Assembly (NCBI GenBank): GCA_002118135.1
Contig: BDIU01000419.1
Coordinates: 330-51,263, forward strand
Reading direction: 5' to 3'
Source: Trebouxia sp. TZW2008
Taxonomy: Eukaryota; Chlorophyta; Trebouxiophyceae; Trebouxiales; Trebouxiaceae
DNA length: 50,934 nt
Made by a program: the position numbers and the translations under genes. Below, in pieces: positions 18,675 to 29,810 of this stretch. The notes below the pieces were generated by a model. That model saw only the letters and a program-made list of their open reading frames with translations, was not told where the DNA came from and did not search any database. Numbering within the stretch: the stretch's first letter is position 1; each line of letters begins with the position of its first letter.

Positions 18675-19350
18675 ATCTCTAGCTGAAGCAATTTATGTTC
18701 AGGTTTTGGTAAATGCTTGAAGGGCAGCTGTGTGGTAAGGCCTGCTAGCTAGCACTGCAGCCTGCTTTGCTTGGTGCTTCAGATATGGTGTGTTTGTTGT
18801 GTTCTAGGGCTGACAAGTTTCAGTGAGTGCTGTCATGCTGTCCCTTTTAATGCGGTCGCATATGCATCTGTATTTTGCGCTTCGTCCAGCAACATCAGTT
18901 TCACTAAACTTGTAGAAGCTGTTTGTCTTGCCAAATTCGAATTCCAGTGAGTGAAGTATCATGCCAATCGCAAGGCCTTCAGGTTGAAGTCATGATTGCT
19001 TCACGAGCCATGTAAAATTCGGGTGGTCATTAGCCTACAGCTAACTTAGTGTGGGCCACGCTCAGCTTGTACCTGTGTTACAAATGCCAGCTGTGTACCT
19101 TTAACGCATTGAGCAATGATCCTATGGGCTGTGTATTTGCATGAGCAGCTTCCGGAGTATTGCTTGCTGCTGTGCCACAAATCCAACCCCATGTGACCCG
19201 CTTGAGAGGCTCTGGTCCTTCGACGTCAATTCAGGTTCCGTAAGCGAGTCGTATAAGACCTTGACCGAAGCAATTGGGCCACACTTTCATTCCTGCACCT
19301 GCTTCCAACACACTCATTCTTGTTGCGCTGCGCCGATACCTAAATTCAAC
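18675..19350 (+). other. GFAT 3' UTR and ELIP upstream region
   Basis: No gene was seen here. A TGTAA at 19011-19015 is a candidate polyadenylation signal for GFAT. A TATA-like GTATAAGA lies at about 19250, roughly 100 nt before the ELIP start. An ATG at 19141 is in frame with ELIP, but the 70 added residues are not transit-peptide-like, and the later start is preferred. Confidence 0.4.
19250..19257 (+). promoter_or_regulatory. TATA-like element of the ELIP gene
   Basis: GTATAAGA lies about 100 nt upstream of the chosen ATG, a fitting position for a strongly inducible gene with a 60-70 nt leader. It is a single short match, so the call is weak. Confidence 0.3.
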
Positions 19351-20660
19351 ATGCAGACCATGAGCATGACCCACACTGCTAGCGCTGGCACCATCTTGAG
19401 TGCAAGGCACGCAGTCAAACGATCTGTCTTTGCACAGCGCTCGGCATTCCCCCTGCGCCAAGGTGTCAACAGAGGCATCCAAGCAAAGGCTGAACCTACC
19501 GGTGGCTCCATCACTAACAGCGGCAAGACCGAGAAGCCCGACTCCTACGAGGTGCGCATTGCTTGATGCAGCTATTGATGTTGCGTGCTTGCGCTGACCT
19601 GTTGCAATGATTTTCTGGCACTTGCTATTGCTGTTTGAACAGCTGCCTATTGTTTGATGGATATGCTCCTTTGTATTGCTTACCGGACCTGTGCATGCCG
19701 TGCTAGGTCTGCTGCGCGGTTACATGCATATGTCGTGTCTGCCGTACATGTTTGCTTGGCCTCGCGCGACCGCTGACCATTGCGCTCTCTGCTTCACGCA
19801 TTGTCTAAGATACATTCACCTTTTTTGCAGCGTATCGAGGCCCCTGTCCGTGACAACGACTCCGCTGACAAGAGCTACGCTTACGATGGCAAGGACATCA
19901 GTGAGAGGCAAAGCGACGTCGATCGTCTTTTGGTTGACCAGGACCAGCCAGAGGAGCAGAGCTTCCTGCACACGAATGTGGCCTTCCCTGATGCTTTGAG
20001 ATTCAAGGGAGCCGCACCAGAGATCGTAAACAGCAGGTAGGCGGGAAGACTGTATGCAAGTCTGCATGGTCTTGCATAAGACCTGTGAACAGCAGTATGG
20101 GCACGCATTGCTGTTTTTGATGCACTTGCACAGCATGCTATTGCCCAGCATGCCATTGACAGTTGAGGTGCCATCACTGTTGCACGTGATCTGACGTCAA
20201 ATCTTCCCGCCTTATTTCATTGAAGGCTGGACCTGTTTCACGAATCATTGCTGCATCCTTCGGAATCTCTTTGGTTTTGGTGGCAGCATTTGACGCTTAA
20301 CTGCATATGTTGCTGCTGCACATGACATTACAAATTTTGATCAAATCTTTTTCAATTTGCAGGCTGGCTATGTTGGGAGTTGTTGCAGCTTTGGCAGCTG
20401 AGGTTGCCACCAACAAGAATGTCTTCCAGCAAGTCCAGGCATACCCAGGCCCCATTGCAGCAACCTTCTTCGTCTGGATTGTCGCAACTCTGGTGCCCAT
20501 CCTCAGGGGAGAACCCAGGCGTGGCAATGCTATCTTCACACCTGGCAGGGAACTGATCAATGGCCGTATTGCAATGTTGGGCTTTGTTGCCTTGCTTGCC
20601 ACTGAGTACTTATCTGGTGGCCAGACCATTCCCCACTTCTACAGCAACTTGCTGCAGTAG
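19351..20660 (+). CDS. ELIP: Early light-induced protein (ELIP), thylakoid LHC-like protein
   Basis: Three exons in consistent phase: 19351-19551, 19831-20036 and 20363-20660; 234 aa. ELIPs sit in the thylakoid membrane, bind chlorophyll and carotenoid transiently, and protect under high light and stress. The first 48 or so residues are rich in Ser, Thr, Ala and Arg, end near QAKA and look like a chloroplast transit peptide. Three membrane helices follow: helix I at about 131-150 (EIVNSRLAMLGVVAALAAE), helix II at about 166-183, and helix III at about 199-217 (ELINGRIAMLGFVA). Helices I and III carry the LHC-family E..N.R.AML chlorophyll-binding pattern. Helix I has Ser where Gly is usual. 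The length is typical for algal ELIPs. A TGTAA lies 362 nt after the stop. Confidence 0.92.
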
Positions 20661-21894
20661 GGTTAGGCAGCTACCATTTTTATTATTGCCAGTGTTGTCC
20701 TCAACTAGATTGTGCTAGCAGATTGCAATAGCAGTTTGCAGATTGTGCAGGTGTGCAGAACTGCTGCCGGCGCTCTATTGATAGTATAGCTGATTGTGTT
20801 GCTATTATCAAGACTTTGTTGTTGGTGTATGGTAACAGTATTCCTTCATTTTGTTAATTTGATTATAGCCTGTAGGCAGCCGTTTGCCTACATAGTGTGG
20901 CTATTCTTTTCCTGGTACCTCCCCTGTTTGTGTCTTAGCAGACTAGCCTGGTCAAGATTTCCTGCTCCATTTCATCCAGTACCTCATTTCAATCAGCAAA
21001 ACACCATTGTTAGCCGGCAGTTGTAATTATCTACTTACCTCTTGTCATTTCTGCCAAGTCCAGCATGAGGGGTATGCATCAATCCCAGATGGTGCATACT
21101 GTGCTGTTTACACTCATGCCATAACCTTCATTTCTGTCCCATCTACTTCTCTTCCTTACCTCTGTCAAGGCCAGCATGATTCGTTACCTCTGTTAAGGCC
21201 AGCATGAGGTGCACGCATCAATCCCAATGACGCAAACTCTACTGTAACACTGATGCCATACAGTTCTGTTCTGTTCTCAAGCTTGAGCCAGTTGCTGAAA
21301 GAGATTGGCGTCTCAGACTGGTGCTTGTGCAAATGCACAGTCTGCACTGAGGTTTGACATGTTGTACAGAACTGTCTGCACATTTCAACGAGCTGGCCGC
21401 ATCCTGTGCATGCAAGGCGTTTGCAATTCCTTCACAATTATTGCATCATTGCAGATGCTATAGCCACAAACAAGGCTATGCCAGATGCAACGCTACATTC
21501 AAGCACAGCAGGTGTTGCCTAGCAGCAGGTGCTGCCTAGTATTGTGCCTGTCAATAATGATGGCAATGGCTTGTGCCTCTTGGCAGTCCATGAATAAAGT
21601 GCAACAGACATGCCAAAATCTCCTCCCGAAAACAGTGTGCAAAGCTAAGGACGGGCTTCTGCTTCAAGCTGATCATGAGCTGCGTTTTCTGTACCCTACA
21701 AATCTAGCAGTCATACTGACCCACTTGCATCCTGATTGTACATTCAACGTTTGTGCCAGCTGCCTTGTAACCAGGCAACGCGCTAGTTGCCTTGTGACCA
21801 GGCAACTCATACTATATAGCTGACAAAGCTGGTCTGTCATGGATGCAACAACAATAGATAACAGGTGCCAGGGCTGGGCCATGCTAACTTAAGA
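20661..21894. other. Intergenic region with short local repeats
   Basis: No gene was seen. It contains the ELIP 3' UTR (TGTAA at 21022). A duplicated segment 'tacctctgtcaaggccagcatga' lies near 21157 and 21185. A 24-bp tandem of the type 'gttgcctTGTaaCCAggcaac' at about 21766-21808 is itself an imperfect palindrome. Confidence 0.4.
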
Positions 21895-22057
21895 TATGAA
21901 CAGCTTTTGCACAGACTGGAAATTGCAAACCAGACTGCCCAGCAGTTGATCAATCATGTCTGCATCCATGCATGGAGGGAAGAAGAGCACGAGCGCCAGC
22001 CATATTTGTAATGGTACTGTCAAACCCACTGCTATCACCTTGAGAGCAGCAAGGCTT
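21895..22057 (-). repeat. Tandem echo of the wax synthase terminal exon
   Basis: About 165 bp directly after the stop codon repeats the last 165 bp of exon 5 (22062-22225), including the codons for TVPLQMWLA, LFFPPC and the stop. The copy reads TVPLQIWLA and LFFPPCMDAD and ends in its own stop. The functional frame stops before it, so it is untranslated duplicate sequence. Confidence 0.9.
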
Positions 22058-25000
22058 CTAAGATGTGAACAGCTTTTGCACAGACTGGAAATTGCGAACC
22101 AGACCACCCAGCAGTTGACCAGTCATGTCTGCATCTGTGCATGGAGGGAAAAACAGCATGTGCGCCAGCCACATTTGTAATGGTACAGTCACACCCACTG
22201 CTATTACGGTGGGCACAGCAAGGTTGTTCCTTTTGAGCACCTTCTTGCCCAACTGCTCAATGCCCACAACGACGCCTTGCAGTGTAAAGAAGCACAACCA
22301 CTTCCAGGCAACTGTGTGCCTGTTCTCTGCATACCTGCAGCAGCATTCTGACATGATCATGCACAGAAACTTGTTGAAACTGCTGTGCAGGGGCTCTCCA
22401 CTAATCACTTATGCCCTATGTTTCACAGATGGCATCTGCAGTAGACAAATCCCATTGTGATGAGAGGTTGCCTGAACAACAGGCGAGACCAGGCAATGGT
22501 TGCGTGAGTCTTTGAAATTCTCATCCCAAATCTAGGACATGCCAACTGCAGATGTAACGTTGCTGAGTGTGTCTCTGAAGGAGAGTTCTAAAAGGATAGC
22601 ACGAATCAATCTTACCAGTAGATGAGTTCGTGCATGATGCCACTGACTGTGAAGCAGGCACATGCGCCAACCCAGCATCTGAACAAGCTCCTTGGGGGTG
22701 CCTTGTAATCTTTAGTCTTCACCAGCTGCCCTGTGCAACAAGGCACCCACACTTACATTGCAACACCCTTCTAAGAGCTACAGACGTCCTCAGCACAACA
22801 GCATGACAACAAACCATGCTGTGCTACTTCAAGCCAAGAGAGCTACAGTGTACAGGGACCACACAACAGATGGGATGTTGCTGCAAGAGCGGTGGCATGG
22901 CACAGCACAGCACAGCACAGCACTGTCACTCATGCCTGTGCTGTGCTACTTCAAGCCAAGAGAGCTACAATGTACAAACACCTCACACCCAAATTGATGA
23001 GATGCTGCTGCAGAGGGGGTTGCAAAGGGGTTGCAGGGTACAGCACAGTATACTCAGCTCAGCACAGCATAACACTGTCACTCCTGCCTATGCTGTGCTA
23101 CTTAAAGCCAAGAGAGCTACAATGTAGTAACACCTCACAGTAGGACTGATAGGACCCTGCTGCAGAGGCGCTTTCAGGGTACAGCACAGTATGCTCAGCT
23201 CAGCACAGCACAGCACTGTCACTCCTGCCTATGCTGTGCTGCTTAAAGCCAAGAGAGCTACAATGTACAAACACCTCACACCAGAATTGATGAGATGCTG
23301 CTGCAGAGGGGGTTGCAGGGTACAGCACAGTATGCTCAGCTCAGCACAGCAATGCCACTCCTGCTTGATACTCCTGATGAAGCTCAGAAGACTCTGGCAG
23401 GTCAATATATTATCTTACACTATCATCACTACAATAGGATGTGAGAAGCCAACGTGACCATCAGCATGCATATGTACTGATGCAACACGAGTGCACACTG
23501 CATGCCAATCTTGACTCGGCAGTCTCTATCAAAAGTCCACTGTCAGCTGCACTTGCATTGCAGAATCCAAGGAACTTCTGCCACACATGTAAGATGCTGA
23601 CAATGCCCTAGGAGCGTCAGAAACAGTCTGTCTTAACAGTCAAGCAGAATGAGTGTGAGAACCTGTCAATATCACTGACCTTTCACAATAGGGCCAACCT
23701 TGCAGACTTGTCAAGACCCCTCATGACAACAACACAAGATTACACGTTCTTACAAAGGTGCTAGACGCGTGTGGCACAACATCACTGACCTTGCAAAATA
23801 GGACTAAGTTAGAGGATGTGTCGAGCATACCGACCTTCAACAATAGGGTTGTAGATGAGGGTTCTGAGGGTGTGACCCACGGACACATTCCAGCGGCGGC
23901 CCCACATGGCCGCGAAGGACTCTGAGAAAAAAGGCTTGTCAAAGTGGGGCGCAATATCCAGTCCTATCATGCTGGTTGCTAGGGAGGCTGGCCCATCATA
24001 TGCACACCCCAAGAAGGTGTACAGGCTGATTGCTGCACACACACATTCAGGGTGACACTCATATTGTTCTTGCATTGCAGTCGCACTTTTGTGTAGTCTG
24101 ATCATGCTGTTTGCCAAGGAGGCTGGCCCGTCATATGCACACCCCAGGAAGGTGTACAAACTGATTGCTGCAGGGTACACACTCTCTGTGTGAGACTTGC
24201 ACTGCATATGCACTGCAGCTGCATGGCACTTGCACTGCATTTCCACCGCACTTGCGCTGCGTTTGTACAGCACTTGCAGTGGTAAATGCGCAATCATGCT
24301 GGTTGCCAGAGAGGCTGGTCCGTCGTATGCACCACCCTGGAAGGGGTACATACTGATTGCTGCATACACACGTCGCACTCTTGAGTGAAAACCATACTGG
24401 TTGCTGCATACACACACCCTGAATGGGTTGCGTTGCCATAACGCTGCTTTTGTACTGCACTTGCACATCGTATGCACTGTTGTCCAGTACTATCATGCTG
24501 GGTCCCACGGAGGCTGGCCCATCATATGCACACCCCAAAAAGGTGTACAAACCGATTGCTGCACATAGATAGTGCAAGTGATTTTGCACTGCATTTTCAC
24601 CAGATTTGCACTGTTGGTTAGAGCTATCATGCTGGTTGCCAGACAAGCTGGTCCATTACATGCATGACCCAGGAAGGTGTAGGAAGTCATTGCTGTACAT
24701 ACATACTCCGCTTTGCCTCGCCATTAGCTGTATTTACACTGCACTTGCGCTACATTGGCGCACTGCATTTGGACCGCAATGCAAACCTTGATGTTCAGCT
24801 TGCTTTCTGCATTTGGAGCTGAAAGACGCTGTCATCGTGAGCACTGCTGTTTCTAGTGGTTTAGACCGACGTGACCATGCGAAGCCTGATGTCACCTTAG
24901 TTGCCATTGTCACAGCAGAGTACAGCAGAGGTGTACAGCATGTGCGGAAGCTTGCAGCAGTCACAGCTTGCATGTGACCTCACCTCCCTCCATGCACAGT

Positions 25001-26371
25001 TTAAATGGTTCAAGACAGCACAGGACCGAAAAGGTTGGAGACAGTAAATTGCTCCAGTACGTACCTAGCTGGGTCTGCTGAGCTTGTCCAGCATGCGTCT
25101 AGAATGAATGAATGAGTCACAGCTTGCGCGTGACAGCAGCAAGCTGCAGACGGTCACTTGTCAACACGGTGCGTTCAAATGCAGCTATGCAGGTGTATAG
25201 CCCAGGGCTTGCATTCAGCTTGCCACCTTACTTGTTGACTTGGCAGGAGGAAGGCACCATGTACAGTGGCATGTACTGTCAGCATGGCATGTGACTGATG
25301 CAGACTTATGTTGCCAGAGAGGTGCTGCTGCTTGAGGGTCATATGACATGCTGTATGCATGACAAAGCCCACATGCTAGACCAGAGCAGGCAAGCATTTG
25401 GGGTACAATATGCCCAAATCTTGTCTCAAAAGACAGAAGGATCATGCCTCTCTGGCAACATGAAGCACATGCCTCAAGCAAAGTCAAGACAGGAGACATT
25501 CCGCCATCAAGATGTGAAGTGCCAAGGTTGGTTTGCACTAGACTTATGCATGAGAGCAGAGACAGGTAATGTTGAGATCTGTATGATGCCTGCTCTTGAT
25601 GCGGCAGACAAGTATGGTGGCTCACCGTACAGAATGTGAGTGGTAAGAGTTGAAATTTTGTCGGCTTGATATGTGAGGATGTATATAACGATACCCAAGA
25701 CAATGCCTTTGGCTATAAAGCGCATGGCAAGCTCAGCTGTCTTGCCGCCAGACTGATAGGAGGTTTCTCTGTACTTCTTCTCTGTGGCTTTGCTGTCTCC
25801 TACGCTTTAGCCACAAAACATGAGCTGCAGCAGTGGCAAATGACACTTTTTGTTCTTCCTTGCATCCAACTTCTTTTTGTAAGGACACTTGATGTAAGGA
25901 CATGCTTGATGTAAAGACAATGTCATTGGGAACGGATCACTGCCTGGGTAGAGAGAATTTTTTGTAAGGACAACTTTCTTGGGTACCGAAGCAGTTGTTA
26001 CAAAGCGAGATCACTGTACCTGGCATCTGGTCTTGAGGCATGATTGGAGCTGAATACAATGCCGCAAACTGGGCAAAAGTCCAACGCCTAGTCAATGAAC
26101 CTCTGTCCAAGCATAAAGCAAGGAGTTTGAAGTTGCTGATCCAAAAGGAGCACAGCAGGACCAGCGCCTTGGAGACGACCTCTGTCTCGTCCAGAAACAG
26201 AAGTGGCAGGTAGCAATTGACGACAAAGACAGGGATGGCGAGAAAAAACCGTGTCCAGCCTGCCTTGCATCGTCGGATGACCTTCGCCACATAAAGTGCG
26301 CAACTCAGGTTGAGTGCAGCGACCAGGCCAAGCCTGATGCTGTAAGGTTGGTACGCAAATGAGACATGCAT
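22058..26371 (-). CDS. Wax synthase, plant/jojoba-type MBOAT long-chain-alcohol O-fatty-acyltransferase
   Basis: Would transfer a fatty acyl group from acyl-CoA to a long-chain alcohol, giving a wax ester, in the ER membrane; the acceptor specificity is inferred from family only. Five phase-consistent exons on the minus strand: 26371-26020, 25736-25626, 24032-23835, 22730-22616, 22334-22058; 350 aa, the usual length. Features: hydrophobic N-terminal helices; FWISNFKLLALCLDRGSL, matching the W.aNFKL...D.g.L block; PHFDKPFFSESF followed by WGRRWN at about 184-203, the family signature; FTVSGIMHELIYW with His254 as the likely catalytic residue; C-terminal LFFPPC. The start is the first ATG of the open exon. 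Intron 3 is about 1.1 kb and holds a minisatellite. Four extra partial copies of exon 3 precede the functional one. A sterol- or DGAT-like activity is the less likely alternative. Confidence 0.87.
22800..23375. repeat. Minisatellite in wax synthase intron 3
   Basis: Four to five units of about 122-152 bp, anchored by 'ctgtgctacttcaagccaag' at 22819, 22941, 23093 and 23234, with a partial unit to about 23370. Units share 'agagagctacaatgta', 'gatgctgctgcagaggg' and runs of 'cagcacag'. The small internal cagca-type runs vary in number between units. Confidence 0.9.
24095..24700 (-). repeat. Four tandem echoes of wax synthase exon 3 (5' half)
   Basis: Copies of the acceptor plus the codons for LYTFLGCAYDGPASLATSM occur at about 24176-24105, 24363-24295, 24563-24505 and 24694-24628; the functional copy begins at 24032. 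Copies keep the TGCAG or TGCAC acceptor and the open reading frame but end before the HFDKPF-WGRRWN part, so they cannot replace the exon. Intervening sequence is duplicated too, giving units of roughly 130-200 bp. Confidence 0.9.
25876..26018 (+). repeat. Interspersed GTAAGGACA repeat, copy in wax synthase intron 1
   Basis: Contains 'gtaaggacacttgatgtaag', 'attgggaacggatcactgcc', and 'gtaaggacaactttcttggg' followed by taccgaagcagttgttaca. Its right edge coincides with the exon 1 donor of the wax synthase on the minus strand. Related copies lie at about 5880-6050, 10856-11045, 13970-14080, 28490-28660 and 30880-31030. Confidence 0.75.
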
Positions 26372-26980
26372 CTGGCTGTTGAATGCAACGCAGTCGAACC
26401 CAGATCGCAACCGGTTTGCCGACGTCGTCTCTCAACGGCCTCGATCAGGAAGCACGCCTGACAAGACAAGACGGCCAAGTCACACAAATCAAAAAGTCCG
26501 AAATTGACAACACACTATTGCAAGCGGGTCAGCCAAAATCGCTGGGGGTGCGCCGCATTTGATCGACCATGAGGATGCTATACGAACCTACACGCCGCTG
26601 CTGGAAGCGGATCACAGCCTGACTAACATGAGTAATGCTGCCTTTATGACAGAAGTTCAGGAGCCCAGCTACAACCCCCCCGTCCCCCTTGCCCGGGGTC
26701 TGAGATTGACCGGCTTCTATCTTATGTCAGCACAACTGCAAGCCATAATGAGCAACATAGTGAACCATGCAAAAGCTCAGGAGAGGTATAAGCAGGTCGT
26801 GGCTACTGCTGATGGCGGCCAAAATGCTGTAGCGCATACACTTAACATTGTAGAAAAACTTGGCTGACTAATGCTCTGTGTACGATCTATCTTCTTAGGT
26901 CAAAGAGCTAGGGCCTACAACAGATCAGTGCAAGTGGAAGACTTGCTTTCACAGGTCACCGCGAGTAGCGCTGCAGAAGA
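26372..26980. promoter_or_regulatory. Divergent region between wax synthase and plastid coiled-coil gene
   Basis: 609 bp separate the two start codons. The stretch 26559-26867 is open on the plus strand (103 codons) but joins to nothing recognisable; it may be a 5' UTR or a separate short ORF. No TATA box was recognised. Confidence 0.4.
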
Positions 26981-29013
26981 ATGTGGGGTTGTAGTCAGCA
27001 AGTGCTCCAGCACCAGGCATGCGGCTTTACTGCCGCGCAGCGTTTATCTCACGCTGGGTGCAAGCGAGCGATGTTGCATAGACAACGCCCCAGCAAACGT
27101 CTTCAGGTGGTGGCTGTTGGCTGGGTGAGTTCTTTCATTCGTTATTACTCCATTGCTGACATGGTTCAATGCATGCGTTGCCGCTGTTATCACCCCACGA
27201 GCGTGCAAAAGGCAATGCACAACCCGCTAACAGGACTGCCTGACGCTATCGCTGTCTGCAGGATCCTGAGGGCATCCTGCGCGCACCAGAGGGCAATCAC
27301 ATAGCAAGGCGTACAATGTCAAAGCAAATCCAGGACAATAAGGAGCTGCAGGCTGATCTGGCAAAGAGGGAGGCTGAGGTCAAAGCTGAGATGGAGCAAA
27401 AACGGCAAGTAAGGCAACTTGATGAAATGAGCGGCATGGCGCAAGCCATTCTCAATCTCAACTACATGCCAAATTGCATCTGTAAGACCCTCAGCGATGC
27501 TAATTTGAACTCAAGTGTATCATACACTGCATGTGTCAAGCAGTTCTTTGCTGTAATCTATAAATTATGGTGATTCTGCTTTTGCTTTGCAGTATAAACT
27601 CTTCTGTCATCTTTTACCTGGTCAGCACAGCACAGTCAAGCGCAATTAGTTTCAGCACAGGCTTAGTGCATGTTGAGACAGTGACTGATGGAAAAGTCAT
27701 GTCTCATGTAAAGAAGGGGGTTGCGCTCAGGGTCAACAAGCACCTTTCCTAGGCTCAGACCCATTACATTTCATGTTGAGGCAATGTCCCACCTGATGCT
27801 GCAGGCTAGGCAACAGCCAACCAGTCAGGCAGAAGTGGTCGAGTATCTGTTGAGTACTGAGACAGCAGAGATGCAGTATGAGACAGCGCGCTGCAGACCG
27901 CATTTAGACAAAGCCTTTTTCACCTATCTTGACAGGCAAATAGGTATGCAGACAAGAAGTCCTTCCATGCTTGTTGTGCGTATTTGCATGAAGGTGCCCT
28001 ACATGCTGAAACCACACAAAGCTGCGTTGTGCCTGTGCTTGAATGATGCAGAGCACCCTCAGGGGACGTTTGTTGTACGCCTGTGAAGCATGCCTCAAGC
28101 ATGCTGGGAGCGATGTGAGCAGCTCACGCGCTTGTTTAGCAGTGACCTAGAGTAGACCTTAATTTCTGGTCTGTGCTGTTGCAGCTGAGCAGAGGTTTGC
28201 CAACCCACCCAACGAGAACAGACTGGCAGAGCTGGAAACTCTACGTGATTTCCTCAAGCAGACAGTTGCTCTCATTGACAAGCGAACAAAAGAGATTGCT
28301 GCACCAGCAGAACGGCTCAGAACGTTGTTGATGTCCAAGGACAAAAAAGCTACAATTCTTGAGATGGCAGGTACATATACATGCATACCACAGCACGATG
28401 TGCAACTTCAACACATGCAGTTGAGTGGACAACATGCTGTGCTGTCCATCTTGCACAAGATTTGCACCCAAGCCAGAGTCATGCACAGTACAGTAAACTC
28501 TCTTTGCAACAACTGCTTTGGGTACCAACATATTTGTCCTTACATCGAATTGTCCTTACTCAGAGGGATCACTGCAGTCAGAACGCAGTGATCAGGTACC
28601 AATGGCGTGGTCCTTACATTAAGATTGTCCTTACATCAACTGTTCTTACAACAAAAGTTTGCTGTACAGGCGTGCAGTCACTTGATATGTGCATCCTTGA
28701 TTGTGATACACACCACTGTATCACAATGCATCGCTGTGCCAGCATGGTAATCAAGCATCTGCCTTGTCTTATGCTGTGTTCAGAATGGTGCTTATATGCA
28801 TTTTACGTGTGACTGGACTTCTCACCAGCCATTCACTGACTAGCTTGCATCTTCCAAGATTGGCCGTTGGTTGCAGAGACAAATCAGATTGATGAGGATC
28901 TGCTAAACCTTTTGAAGCAGAATGCGGATGCAGCAAGAGCTGCAGGGCAACCAGAGCCAGCGCAATTCATGGAAAAGATCAGAGATGCTGCTCAAAAGTT
29001 TCTGATCAAATGA
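26981..29013 (+). CDS. Conserved plastid-targeted coiled-coil protein of unknown function
   Basis: Five phase-consistent exons: 26981-27124, 27262-27408, 27805-27943, 28185-28370, 28877-29013; 250 aa. Exon 1 is Met, Arg, Ser, Gln and His rich without acids and ends in RLQVVAVGW, a good chloroplast transit peptide. The mature part begins DPEGILRAP, then has a charged helix (residues 65-98, LAKREAEVKAEMEQ), VEYLLSTETAEMQYE and ETLRDFLKQTVALIDKRT. After these come LLMSKDKKATILEMA and a C-terminal EPAQFMEKIRDAAQKF. From memory this order, including a LLTSKD..KT.L motif and an AVEFMEKIR-type end, matches an uncharacterised plant and algal chloroplast family; I do not know its role. A TGTAA at 29079 is 66 nt past the stop. 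Confidence 0.8.
28490..28660 (-). repeat. Interspersed GTAAGGACA repeat, copy in intron 4 of the plastid protein gene
   Basis: Reverse-orientation copy: 'ttgcaacaactgctttgggt' followed by accaacatatttgtccttac, then three more TGTCCTTAC motifs. It contains the inverted repeat ATCACTGC..GCAGTGAT at 28569-28593. Confidence 0.75.
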
Positions 29014-29810
29014 GTTTGGCTGCCAGGCAGGGTGCTTGCAACAAAGTCTCAAGCACCTCGCTTTGTAGATTGTCTATATGTAAAATGTTGGAGCAATCCA
29101 GAATGAACAAGGCTCGTGTTACTGACGGCTAAGGTGTTTCTCAAGCTTCTGATTGATTCAGCAGACTGTAAACCTGTGCCTGTGTGCTGCAAGAAATTTG
29201 ACAGCTTGGTTTCAGCTTGTCTTGGTGGCATCGAGTGCCAGAAACAAAATCAAACGTTGAATGCAAGCCAGGTTTCGTTGCAAATGAAGTGTATGAAAGT
29301 CTGAAAGAAAGACACATGCTTCAACGAAGCAGGCAAATGTAGCCATGGTTTCAAAAGAAGGCTCCAACTGCCACATTTGACTGCCTCAGCACATCGTCAT
29401 GACAGGACAGCAGTGTGCTCAAATCTCCTGCAAGAAAGACAGATGCTGAGATCGCATAGTGTGTGATTGCAAAACTGCTCTGCAGGGTGTATGACCTTGT
29501 ACACCACGAGTACAGCTGGTTGTGTACGAGTACAGCAAATCATTGTGCTAGGCATCAAGGGGTTATTAGCCATCATCAGAAGATAACAGCAAGAAAAACC
29601 TCATGTGATGAGGCCTCTAGCAGATGACAGGGCTTGACTCATGCTATATAGTCAGCAGGGCTGACTTTGACAACGCTACTCTCTTGTTTGCCACCATGCC
29701 ACGACACTGATGAGCGCAATGAAGGACCAAAGCCAAACTGGTGAGGGATTTTCTGGCCACTATGCATCATATGATACTCACACCAAGGTGAGACTGTGAG
29801 GAAGACAAGT
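29014..29810. other. Convergent intergenic region
   Basis: Tail-to-tail gap between the plastid protein gene and the SAP-TM gene. The candidate polyadenylation TGTAA lies at 29079-29083 on the plus strand. No further gene, repeat or domain was seen. Confidence 0.4.

Noticed and set aside
19141..19350. Upstream in-frame start for ELIP
   Set aside because: The added 70 residues contain acidic and Cys-rich stretches unlike a transit peptide, and a TATA-like element lies downstream of that ATG.
22758..23457. Possible CRISPR-like array
   Set aside because: Units are 122-152 bp without short conserved repeats and unique spacers, the genome is eukaryotic, and the array lies in an intron: it is a minisatellite.
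26385..26400. GGTTCGA-like tRNA T-arm motif on the minus strand
   Set aside because: There is no matching acceptor stem, D-arm or anticodon arm at the right distances; it lies at the wax synthase start.
26559..26867. 103-codon ORF upstream of the plastid coiled-coil gene as its first exon
   Set aside because: It ends at a stop without a donor that leads in phase to the next exon; the exon at 26981 gives a proper transit peptide.
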